13,251 bases of DNA from UBA7488 sp964414185 (GTDB lineage: Bacteria > Pseudomonadota > Alphaproteobacteria > CAAHEQ01 > UBA3637): assembly GCA_964414185.1 (NCBI GenBank), contig CAYPVK010000018.1, forward strand, positions 1-13,251, given 5' to 3'. The notes beneath the pieces are model-generated. The model made no database searches. It saw only the letters and a list, made by a program, of their open reading frames with translations, and had not been told where the DNA came from. How positions within the stretch are numbered: the stretch's first letter is position 1; each line of letters starts with the position of its first letter. Position numbers and translations under genes: made by a program. Below are positions 6,817 to 13,251 of this stretch, piece after piece.

Positions 6817-8560
6817 GATATTTAAAAAATTCTTTGATTTTTGTGGAGAGGTCAATAAAAGAAAATTCTATATATCACTTGCTTTAGGTGTAATACTTGC
6901 ACTTATGGAAGCCATTAAGATTCCGGCAATCATGCTTCTGCTTAATGGAATCATTAAACAGAAGGTGACGCCTTTGCTTCTCTGGGGGTGCTTTGGAATC
7001 ATACTTGTAAGTGTGGTGATTGGCGCTATAATCAAATACCGCATGACAATACTGCAGTGTGAAGCAGGCTATTATACGGCAGCCGGCAAGCGTATAGAAA
7101 TTGCAGAACATATGCGATATCTTCCTATGGGTTACTTCAATCAGAATAGCCTGGGTCAGATTACAAGCGTTACCACGAACACAATGGAACAGCTTGCGGA
7201 TGTTGCTACAGGAGTTGTGATGATGACAACCCAGGGAATGCTGACCACACTTGTTATTACAGCAATGGTTATTTTGTTCGATTGGAGGATTGGACTTGTT
7301 GCTGTCGTTGGTATTCTGTTGTTTTTTGGAATAAACAGTATGTTACAAAAGAGAAGTCAGAAACTTGCACCAATTAAGACAGCGTCAGATACAGATGTGG
7401 TTGAAAAGGTGCTGGAGTATGTGCAGGGTATCTCAGAGGTGCGGGGATATAACCTGACGGGAAGAACTTCCCAGAAGTTGAATCAGGCGATTGAGGAAAA
7501 TCGTCGTATTAATACAGAGATGGAACTGAAGTTTGTACCTCTGATGCAGATTGAAAGTGGAATTATCAAGCTGACAGGTGTGGTAATGACATTGTTATCC
7601 ATTTATCTGTATCTGCAGGGAAGTATGGAACTTTTGAACTGTGTTAGCATGATAATTTGTTCCTTTTTAGTGTTGGACAGCTTAGGAACAGCTGGAAATT
7701 ATTCGGCTCTTTTGCGTGTGGTAGATGCGGGCGTGGATAAAGCGCAGGCAATCCTTGATTTGCCGGAGATGGATATTGATGGAAAAGAAATTACACCAAA
7801 GAATTATGATGTCGATATCAATCATGTGGATTTTTACTATGACAAAGATTCCGTAGGCAAGAAGTCAAAGATTATTGATGATGTATCTATACATATTCCA
7901 GAAAAAACAACAACTGCAATCGTAGGACCAAGCGGTGGAGGAAAAACAACGCTCTGCCACCTGATTGCAAGATTTTGGGATGTTGATAAGGGAAATATTA
8001 CCCTTGGCGGTGAGGATGTGCGAAATTACAGTATGGACAGTTTAATGAAGAACTTTAGTTTCGTATTCCAAAATGTGTATCTCTTCCAAGATACTATCGC
8101 CAACAATATCCGTTTCGGTCAGGAAGACGCATCAATGGAAAAGGTGATAGAGGCAGCAAAGAAAGCTTGTTGTCATGATTTTATTATGGCGCTTCCTAAT
8201 GGATATGACACCGTAATCGGAGAGGGCGGTGCAAGTCTTTCGGGTGGTGAAAAGCAACGAATCAGCATTGCAAGAGCCATTATGAAGGATGCACCAGTGA
8301 TTATTCTAGATGAAGCAACTGCTAATGTAGATCCAGAAAATGAAAAGGAACTTATGGAAGCAATTGATGCATTGACAAAAGAAAAGACAATTTTTATGAT
8401 TGCACACAGATTAAAAACAGTGCGAAATGCAGACAGAATTCTGGTATTGGATCATGGTAAAATCGTACAACAGGGCAGACATGAGGAACTGATGAAACAG
8501 GAAGGGATTTATAAACGTTTTGTGGAGTCAAGAGAACTGGCGGCAAGCTGGAAGCTGTAA
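6809..8560 (+). CDS. ABC half-transporter, partner of the upstream gene (IrtB/YbtQ-like)
   Basis: A protein of 583 residues from the ATG at 6809. A GTG nine bases earlier is in frame, but GGGAGG (6795-6800) is correctly spaced only for 6809. Membrane helices occupy about 20-310. The ATPase domain has Walker A GPSGGGKTT (373-381), signature LSGGEKQR (477-484), Walker B VIILDEATANVD with Asp501 and Glu502, and His533. Both catalytic residues are intact here and in the partner, so neither ATP site is degenerate. The start lies inside the end of the upstream gene, coupling translation. A 10-bp hairpin terminator follows at 8582-8612. The pair would take up or expel one substrate across the membrane; direction cannot be told from motifs alone. 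Confidence 0.85.
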   Translation: MLKIFKKFFDFCGEVNKRKFYISLALGVILALMEAIKIPAIMLLLNGIIKQKVTPLLLWGCFGIILVSVVIGAIIKYRMTILQCEAGYYTAAGKRIEIAEHMRYLPMGYFNQNSLGQITSVTTNTMEQLADVATGVVMMTTQGMLTTLVITAMVILFDWRIGLVAVVGILLFFGINSMLQKRSQKLAPIKTASDTDVVEKVLEYVQGISEVRGYNLTGRTSQKLNQAIEENRRINTEMELKFVPLMQIESGIIKLTGVVMTLLSIYLYLQGSMELLNCVSMIICSFLVLDSLGTAGNYSALLRVVDAGVDKAQAILDLPEMDIDGKEITPKNYDVDINHVDFYYDKDSVGKKSKIIDDVSIHIPEKTTTAIVGPSGGGKTTLCHLIARFWDVDKGNITLGGEDVRNYSMDSLMKNFSFVFQNVYLFQDTIANNIRFGQEDASMEKVIEAAKKACCHDFIMALPNGYDTVIGEGGASLSGGEKQRISIARAIMKDAPVIILDEATANVDPENEKELMEAIDALTKEKTIFMIAHRLKTVRNADRILVLDHGKIVQQGRHEELMKQEGIYKRFVESRELAASWKL

Positions 8561-8581
8561 AACAGTATATACAAAAGAATG

Positions 8582-8612
8582 AAGCTGGGATATCACAATC
8601 CCAGCTTATTGT
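8582..8612 (+). terminator. Terminator of the ABC-pair operon
   Basis: AAGCTGGGAT (8582-8591) and ATCCCAGCTT (8598-8607) form a perfect 10-bp stem with a 6-base loop, followed by a short, imperfect T-rich tail (TTATT, overlapping the stem end). Confidence 0.7.
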
Positions 8613-8658
8613 AATGAGAAATATTATCAAATCAATTTTGGTATTTCGTATAGTAAGG

Positions 8659-8685
8659 TGATATAATGAGTTAGAATAAACTAAC
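8659..8685 (+). promoter_or_regulatory. Extended -10 promoter with operator box copy 4
   Basis: TGATATAAT (8659-8667) is identical to the promoter at 677-685. A TTGGTA (8638-8643) gives a plausible -35 at 18 bp. Two bases later comes GTTAG (8670-8674), AATAAA, CTAAC (8681-8685). The -10-to-box distance is the same as at copy 1, which argues that the box is a true operator placed on the start site. Confidence 0.7.
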
Positions 8686-8699
8686 AAAAAGAGTGGTGG

Positions 8700-9315
8700 A
8701 TGATGGTGAACAACAATATAGAATATTGCCAGAAAATGGCAGGATTTTATACACCGTTCATGAAGAATAATAAAGAAATATATGAGACAATCTGCCGGGA
8801 AGTAGAACCGGTATTGAACCGTAAAATGACCGTTTTGGAATTGGCTTGTGGAACGGGACAATTATCATTTCCCCTGGCACCAAGACTGCTCATTGGGAAG
8901 CAACTGACTTTTCAGAACAGATGATCAAAGAAGCAAAGAAAAGAGTCAAATCAAATAAACTCTTTTTTCTGTGCAGGATGCAACGAAACTTCCTTATGCG
9001 GATAACAGCTTTGATGCAGTCATGATAGCCAATGCTCTGCATATTATGCCGGAACCGGAAAAAGCACTGAGAGAAATACATAGGGTACTAAAAGACCAGG
9101 GCTATCTGTTTGCACTTACTTTTGTTCAACTTCCTGATAAAAAAACAGGATTTTGCATGAAATTTTTAAAGCTTACAGGGTTTAAAACCTATCATAAATG
9201 GGATGCAGGAGAATTGATTTCAATTATTTCAGAGAAAGGATTTAGTATTCAAAAGCATTCCTTAATCGAGGAAGGCTTTCAACTGCTATGCAATGTGATA
9301 GCACAAAAGCAATAA
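8700..9315 (+). pseudogene. SAM-dependent methyltransferase broken by two frameshifts
   Basis: Joined across two frame changes, this reads as one class I methyltransferase of about 205 residues. Frame 1 (8700 to about 8885) carries motif I, LELACGTGQL (46-55). Near 8886-8890 the reading must move back by one base, as if one base were lost, to continue HWEATDFSEQMIKEAKKRVK. At the T6 run 8963-8968 a second one-base loss leads into SVQDATKLPYADNSFD, then HIMPEPEKAL and a normal C-terminus ending at 9315. The fragments match the family in order with nothing missing but two bases. Either the gene is a recent pseudogene or the sequence has errors; the second site is a homopolymer. It is the first gene after operator copy 4, so it would be regulated with the island. 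The GTG at 8971 is internal and not a real start. Confidence 0.75.
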
Positions 9316-9364
9316 ATGAAATTGTAATTGTTAAATGCGTATTATATTTTAGGAGGGTAAAACA

Positions 9365-9877
9365 ATGAATTGGAGCAGAACTGTATTGGATGGTATTGCT
9401 ATGGCAGCGTATTTTAATCTATTTGCTGCTGTTATTGTAATAATTAATCCGCGTATTATGATGAGCAGTTACCCGAAATCCATCCAACAGGATGCGCCTG
9501 TGCCTCAGACTAAATCGGAACGAAAACTATACCATTTATGGATGTATTTTGGAATGCTGCTTCCACTGGAGATTTATGGTGCTGTTAGTGCTGCAAGTAG
9601 CGGAACTTACGATTTTTGGAGGCTATTTTGGATGAGTTATATTGAGTGGCTGATTATCAGTTTTTCAGATTTCTTCGTATTGGATATTTATTTGCTACAA
9701 AAGCTTAAATCGCGTATTCAGATACCGGGAACGGAAAATCATTTGGACTATCAGCTGGAAAATTGGATGAAAAAGTTGGCGATTCCAGAGCATTTTCTGG
9801 GCTGGCCGCTTGTAATTGCTCCATTGATTTCTTTTGTTCAGGCTGCATTAGGGCTGTTTTGTGAGCATTTTTTTTAA
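9365..9877 (+). CDS. Four-helix integral membrane protein of unknown function
   Basis: A 170-residue protein with hydrophobic segments at about 6-28, 56-78, 84-110 and 144-166, the last ending at the C-terminus (LGLFCEHFF). The loop 33-55 is polar and Pro-rich. I do not recognise the family and see no enzymatic motif. Aromatic residues are dense in the third helix (FWRLFWMSYIEW). A strong ribosome binding site AGGAGGG lies just before the ATG. It sits 49 bp after the methyltransferase pseudogene and 76 bp before the intact methyltransferase. It is probably co-transcribed from the promoter at 8659, although a local A/T-rich TATTAT at about 9342 could add a weak promoter. Context suggests an accessory to the transport island, for example a partner of one of the methyltransferases, but this is inference. 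Confidence 0.75.
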   Translation: MNWSRTVLDGIAMAAYFNLFAAVIVIINPRIMMSSYPKSIQQDAPVPQTKSERKLYHLWMYFGMLLPLEIYGAVSAASSGTYDFWRLFWMSYIEWLIISFSDFFVLDIYLLQKLKSRIQIPGTENHLDYQLENWMKKLAIPEHFLGWPLVIAPLISFVQAALGLFCEHFF

Positions 9878-9953
9878 GTGCAGAAAGTATATAATTTGCA
9901 CAATCCTTGATTGGCAGATTTACAAAGTGGATGAAAAAGGAGAGAGAATTATT

Positions 9954-10601
9954 ATGGCAAAATCAGCAGAAGAATTAAAATCGATGACATTGAAAGAGTT
10001 TGAAAAGGCAGCAAAACAATTTGATAATGATGCTCCCAGTGTATATAATCTGTGCCGCAAGGATTACCCAGACATACTTGCAGAATTGGAAAAAGAGGAA
10101 TTTACAGATGTTTTGGATGCTGGTTGTGGAACTGGTGCGGTAATTGCGTTACTGGCAGAAAAGTATCCAAGGAAGCATTATACGGGAATTGATCTTTCGC
10201 CTAAGATGATTGAGGTTGCCTTGGCAAAGAATACGAAAAATACAGTATTTGTCTGTGATGATTGTGAAAACTTACCTTTTGAGGACAATTCATTTGATGT
10301 GGTAACCTGTTCCATGAGTTTTCATCATTATCCTCACCCTGTGGAATTTTTTAAAAGCTGTAAACGTGTGCTAAGACCAGGTGGACGTTTGATTATTCGT
10401 GATATGACAGCCAGACCGATAATGCTGAAATTAATCAATGCGGTGGAACTGCCGTTAGTGCATTTGATGGGAAAAGGTGATGTTGCCTGCTATGGGCGAA
10501 AGGACTTAGAACGGTTTTGTCAGGAATCCGGATTAAAACTGGAACTGTTTGAACAGAGGAAAGGGTTTCGATTGCATAGCGTTATGAGAAAATCGGTATA
10601 G
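9954..10601 (+). CDS. Class I SAM-dependent methyltransferase (Methyltransf_11/25-like)
   Basis: A 215-residue soluble enzyme from the ATG at 9954, which has AAGGAG at 9937-9942; longer in-frame extensions upstream lack a binding site. Motif I is VLDAGCGTG (53-61), followed by the acidic SAM-ribose-binding residue in GIDLSPKM (about 76-83), motif II-like FDVVTCSMSFHHY and motif III RVLRPGGRLIIRD. That is a full Rossmann methyltransferase core. The substrate is not readable; HHYPHP is common in small-molecule methyltransferases of this group (UbiE/COQ5-like). It is the last gene before the strong terminator at 10677. As the second methyltransferase in the unit and the only intact one, it may modify the transported compound, or a related cofactor (inference). 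Confidence 0.88.
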   Translation: MAKSAEELKSMTLKEFEKAAKQFDNDAPSVYNLCRKDYPDILAELEKEEFTDVLDAGCGTGAVIALLAEKYPRKHYTGIDLSPKMIEVALAKNTKNTVFVCDDCENLPFEDNSFDVVTCSMSFHHYPHPVEFFKSCKRVLRPGGRLIIRDMTARPIMLKLINAVELPLVHLMGKGDVACYGRKDLERFCQESGLKLELFEQRKGFRLHSVMRKSV

Positions 10602-10676
10602 ATAGCAGACTTTTGTTTTGTTGTTTCTGTCGTTTACATACTTTGTATTGTATCAATAGATTATTATAAGTGCGGG

Positions 10677-10729
10677 ATAAACCGATTACTCACAAGATAG
10701 GTCTTGCGGATAATCGGTTTATTGTTTTT
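10677..10729. terminator. Long hairpin terminator ending the methyltransferase unit
   Basis: ATAAACCGATTA (10677-10688) pairs perfectly with TAATCGGTTTAT (10711-10722). Inside it is a second stem, CAAGA (10693-10697) with TCTTG (10702-10706). TTGTTTTT follows. It separates the regulon from the metal ATPase locus. Confidence 0.85.
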
Positions 10730-10908
10730 GAATAAAATCAGATGTCGTATGGAGAAAAAATGGAAGAAAGATGTTTGTTTCAACTGGAGTGGATAGTGAA
10801 ATATGTGATATAGAGTAAAAACGATAAAATTTATCAATAAGAAAAATTACATAGAAGTACATTATTTGGAGAGGTATAATCTATATATTAGAATAGGAGG
10901 GTTGTCAT
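10730..10908 (+). promoter_or_regulatory. Intergenic region with the likely promoter of the metal-ATPase locus
   Basis: An A/T-rich stretch with a perfect TATAAT at 10875-10880. No convincing -35 is found at 16-18 bp; TTACAT at 10847-10852 is too far. The GTTAG-N6-CTAAC box is absent, so this locus appears to be regulated apart from the island. AGGAGG (10895-10900) serves the 26-residue peptide. I see nothing else in 10730-10870. Confidence 0.5.
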
Positions 10909-10989
10909 ATGAAGAAACATAAATTCTGGGCATGGGCATCAGTAATTTGTATGCTGATGGCAATCTATACCGGATATAAGCACAAATAG
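10909..10989 (+). CDS. 26-residue membrane microprotein
   Basis: A short frame starting at 10909 with an excellent AGGAGG eight bases upstream. It begins MKKHKFWAWASVICMLM and ends in a basic YKHK: positive termini around one hydrophobic helix (about 6-20). The next gene starts 17 bp after its stop, with its own GGAGG. The strong ribosome binding site, clean topology and operon position argue for a real translated peptide. A role as a small subunit or regulator of the downstream metal ATPase is possible, by analogy with other small membrane proteins that sit beside transporters. I recognise no named family. Confidence 0.65.
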   Translation: MKKHKFWAWASVICMLMAIYTGYKHK

Positions 10990-11006
10990 GTTCGGAGGTA
11001 CATAAT

Positions 11007-11303
11007 ATGAGTAACATTTTAAAAAAAATTGACGGAAAGAAAACGGGTATTTTTGCAGCAGGAGTTTTATTTGGAACAGCAGGTATTAAATTATTATCCA
11101 GCAAGGATGCAAAAAAGGTGTATACACAGTGTATAGCAGCTGTATTAAGGGCAAAGGAATGCGTAATGAAGACTGTTTCTAATATTCAGGAAAATGCAGA
11201 AGATATTTATGCAGAGGCACAGCAGATAAATGACGAGCGTGCTGCGGAAGAAGAATTTGAAGATGAAAACGATGAAATAGCAGAATTTGAGACAGAAGAT
11301 TAG
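11007..11303 (+). CDS. Small DUF6110-like protein beside a metal ATPase
   Basis: A 98-residue protein. Residues 12-30 (TGIFAAGVLFGTAGIKLL) form a Gly-rich hydrophobic segment. Then come SSKDAKKVYTQCIAAVLRAKECV, an amphipathic helix to about residue 75, and a very acidic tail (EEEFEDENDEIAEFETED). The SSKDAKK...Y..C.AA.LRAK pattern is what I recall as DUF6110, usually found next to heavy-metal P-type ATPases in Clostridia; this is memory, not a search. Two cysteines (Cys45 and Cys54 by my count) could bind metal. The start at 11007 has GGAGG (10994-10998). It is followed by a terminator-like hairpin (11318-11343) before the ATPase. Function unknown; a membrane-tethered accessory to the ATPase fits the context. 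Confidence 0.75.
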   Translation: MSNILKKIDGKKTGIFAAGVLFGTAGIKLLSSKDAKKVYTQCIAAVLRAKECVMKTVSNIQENAEDIYAEAQQINDERAAEEEFEDENDEIAEFETED

Positions 11304-11317
11304 ATGAGAAAGAAGAG

Positions 11318-11343
11318 CACCTGCGGTGAACGCAGGTGTTTTC
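11318..11343 (+). terminator. Terminator or attenuator between the DUF6110-like gene and the ATPase
   Basis: CACCTGCG (11318-11325) and CGCAGGTG (11331-11338) form a perfect 8-bp GC-rich stem with loop GTGAA, followed by TTTT. It lies only 32 bp before the ATPase start, with no new promoter visible between. It probably lowers read-through and sets a high ratio of the small proteins to the ATPase. Confidence 0.75.
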
Positions 11344-11374
11344 CATATGCGAAGGAAAAGAAAGGCGTGAAAAT

Positions 11375-13251
11375 ATGAAATTTAAGATTCTGCATGAAAT
11401 AAAAGGACGTATGAGAATACATATTATCCAAAACAAAATGACAGATGAGCAGGCAGACACTCTTCAGTATTTTCTGGAAAAATGTGACAATATAAGTGAT
11501 GTAAAAGTGTATGAGAGAAATCAGGACGTGGCATTCCGGTTTTCGGGAGAGAGAAATCAAATTATTCACATTCTCCAGAATTTTTCCTATGGGAGTGTAC
11601 AGGTTCCTGATTCAGTTTTGCAGCTTTCAGGAAGAAAAACAAACAGAGAATTTATGGATAAACTTGCAGTCAGAGTCATGATGCGTGTGGGTGGTAAACT
11701 GTTTTTGCCATATTCAATCAGAAGTGTTGTTACTGTAGCGAAATCAATAAAGTATATTTACAAGGGAATCTGCTCTATTATGGGTGGAAAAATTGAAGTG
11801 GCTCTTTTGGATGGTATAGCCATTGGAACTTCTGTCATTTGTAAAGATCTCAAAACAGTCGGTTCTGTTATGTTTTTACTTAATATAGGAGAGATATTAG
11901 AGGAATGGACACATAAAAAGTCTGTGGATGATTTGGCACGCAGTATGTCATTGAATGTTAGCAAGGTGTGGCTGATTACAGATGGAAAGGAAATTCTGGT
12001 GAATACAAATCAGGTTGTTGTGGGAGATAATATTGTTGTTCATATGGGCAGTGTTATTCCTTTTGACGGAATCGTTGTAAAAGGGAATGGAATGGTAAAT
12101 CAGGCCTCTTTAACTGGTGAATCTATGCCTGTAGAAAAGAAATCGAATGGCTATGTATATGCTGGAACGGTATTGGAAGAAGGAGAACTGGTTATTCAGG
12201 TAAAAGAAGTATCGGGAACAACCAGATACGAAAAGATAGTGACTATGATTGAGGAAACAGAGAAACTTAAGTCTGGTGTAGAAAGTAGGGCAGAACATCT
12301 TGCAGACAGGTTGGTACCTTATACATTGCTTGGAACTGGACTGGTTTATCTATTAACACGAAACACAACAAAGGCATTGTCTGTTTTGATGGTGGATTTC
12401 TCCTGTGCATTAAAACTTGCTATGCCGATTACAGTTCTTGCAGCAATCAGGGAAGCCAACAGACACTGTATTACTGTTAAGGGAGGTAAGTTCCTTGAGA
12501 AAATGGCAGAGGCAGATACGATTATTTTTGATAAGACAGGCACATTAACAAAATCACAGCCGGTAGTCGTAAAAGTGATTTCTTTTAATGGAGAAAATGA
12601 AGATGAACTGCTTCGTATGGCCGCCTGCTTAGAAGAACATTTTCCGCATTCCATGGCAAAAGCAGTGGTAAATGCGGCAAAAGAAAAAGGATTGGTACAT
12701 GAGGAAAATCACTCTAAGGTAGAATATATTGTGGCACATGGGATTTCTTCAAGGGTGGCAGATAAAAAAGTAATTATCGGAAGCTATCATTTTGTTTTTG
12801 AAGATGAACAGTGCAGTATTCCGGAAGGAATGAAGGAGAAATTTCAGAAATTACCAGGGGAATACTCTCAGCTTTATCTTGCAATTGAGGGAAAATTGGC
12901 AGCTGTCATTTGCATCGCAGATCCAATCAGAGAAGAGACTGTGAAGGTTATTCAGATGCTGAAGGAAAGTGGTTTCAAAAAAATTGTAATGATGACAGGG
13001 GACAGCGAACGGACAGCTTGTTCTGTTGCAAAAAAAATAGGTGTGGATGAATATTATTCAGAAGTGCTACCGGAAGACAAGGCTGCATTTGTAGACAGAG
13101 AGCATGCGAAAGGCAGAAAGGTTGTAATGATAGGAGATGGAGTCAACGATTCCCCTGCATTATCTGCAGCGGATGTGGGGATTGCCATTAGTGACGGAGC
13201 GCAGATTGCCCGTGAAGTGGCTGATATTACAATAGAAGCGGATAATCTTTA
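11375..13251 (+). CDS. P1B-type heavy-metal ATPase with SCA in place of CPC (3' end outside window)
   Basis: The frame is open for 625 codons to the window edge; the family is usually about 690-720 residues, so only the tail is missing. The N-terminus has a degenerate HMA-like domain (KGRMRIHI, 10-17) without the CxxC metal site. Later motifs are TGES (247-250, actuator), DKTGTLT with phosphorylated Asp386, EEHFPHSMA as the nucleotide-binding His motif, MMTGDS, and GDGVNDSPAL (587-596). All catalytic residues are in place. The membrane metal-binding helix reads SCALKLAMP (343-351) instead of the CPC of copper/zinc pumps or SPC of cobalt/iron pumps, so the metal is uncertain. It should pump a metal out of the cytoplasm. 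ATG 11375 is preceded by a weak AAAGGCG. The upstream microprotein and DUF6110-like gene are its likely partners. Confidence 0.9.
   Translation, partial: MKFKILHEIKGRMRIHIIQNKMTDEQADTLQYFLEKCDNISDVKVYERNQDVAFRFSGERNQIIHILQNFSYGSVQVPDSVLQLSGRKTNREFMDKLAVRVMMRVGGKLFLPYSIRSVVTVAKSIKYIYKGICSIMGGKIEVALLDGIAIGTSVICKDLKTVGSVMFLLNIGEILEEWTHKKSVDDLARSMSLNVSKVWLITDGKEILVNTNQVVVGDNIVVHMGSVIPFDGIVVKGNGMVNQASLTGESMPVEKKSNGYVYAGTVLEEGELVIQVKEVSGTTRYEKIVTMIEETEKLKSGVESRAEHLADRLVPYTLLGTGLVYLLTRNTTKALSVLMVDFSCALKLAMPITVLAAIREANRHCITVKGGKFLEKMAEADTIIFDKTGTLTKSQPVVVKVISFNGENEDELLRMAACLEEHFPHSMAKAVVNAAKEKGLVHEENHSKVEYIVAHGISSRVADKKVIIGSYHFVFEDEQCSIPEGMKEKFQKLPGEYSQLYLAIEGKLAAVICIADPIREETVKVIQMLKESGFKKIVMMTGDSERTACSVAKKIGVDEYYSEVLPEDKAAFVDREHAKGRKVVMIGDGVNDSPALSAADVGIAISDGAQIAREVADITIEADNL

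Noticed and set aside
8394..8861. A 155-residue reverse-strand frame
   Set aside because: It overlaps the end of the ABC gene, its terminator, the next promoter/operator and the methyltransferase start, and has low-complexity, non-protein-like composition.
9861..9953. N-terminal extension of the intact methyltransferase
   Set aside because: It overlaps the membrane protein gene, starts at a GTG without a binding site, and the ATG at 9954 has AAGGAG and begins the conserved sequence.
10875..10900. TATAAT followed by TATTAGAATAGG as another operator copy before the metal-ATPase locus
   Set aside because: Only TTAG is shared; there is no CTAAC partner at the 6-bp spacing.

Overview
The window looks like chromosomal DNA of a low-GC anaerobic Firmicute. 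A gut Lachnospiraceae-type Clostridium is my best guess. This rests on the A/T-rich intergenic DNA, strong AGGAGG-type ribosome binding sites, the style of the group II intron, and the protein families present (Trep_Strep/MptD ECF components, CCGGG-type Cys-rich membrane proteins, DUF6110-like small protein). No rRNA, tRNA or CRISPR was seen. All recognised genes are on the + strand.

Layout. Positions 1-545 are the 3' part of a group II intron. Domain V, domain VI and the branch-point A are intact, but no reverse transcriptase/maturase ORF is present in domain IV. At 680-1158 a promoter/operator drives a small membrane-anchored HMA (CxxC) protein. At 1330-4166 lies a complete ECF transporter: S component, T component and a fused double ATPase. 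At 4261-4964 is a TetR-family regulator with a good promoter and its own palindromic operator. At 5023-8560 is a pair of ABC half-transporters with exporter-type fold, resembling siderophore importers of the YbtPQ/IrtAB type. At 8659-10601 are a frameshifted SAM methyltransferase, a four-helix membrane protein and an intact SAM methyltransferase. After a strong terminator (10677-10729) comes a separate unit: a 26-residue membrane peptide, a DUF6110-like protein and a P1B-type heavy-metal ATPase that runs off the window.

The most striking signal is not a gene. The box GTTAG-N6-CTAAC occurs four times, always just upstream of a transcription unit (688-703, 1331-1346, 5023-5038, 8670-8685). Two copies sit exactly 2 bp downstream of the same extended -10 (TGATATAAT). 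I read this as a shared operator that ties the HMA protein, the ECF transporter, the ABC pair and the methyltransferase unit into one locally encoded regulon. The TetR gene lacks this box and carries a different palindrome, so two regulatory layers are likely.

Working model (inference): a metal- or metallophore/tetrapyrrole-responsive uptake island. It would combine an ECF importer, a heterodimeric ABC importer or exporter, a metal-binding accessory protein and small-molecule methyltransferases. It lies next to a metal efflux ATPase locus. The substrate cannot be read from the sequence.
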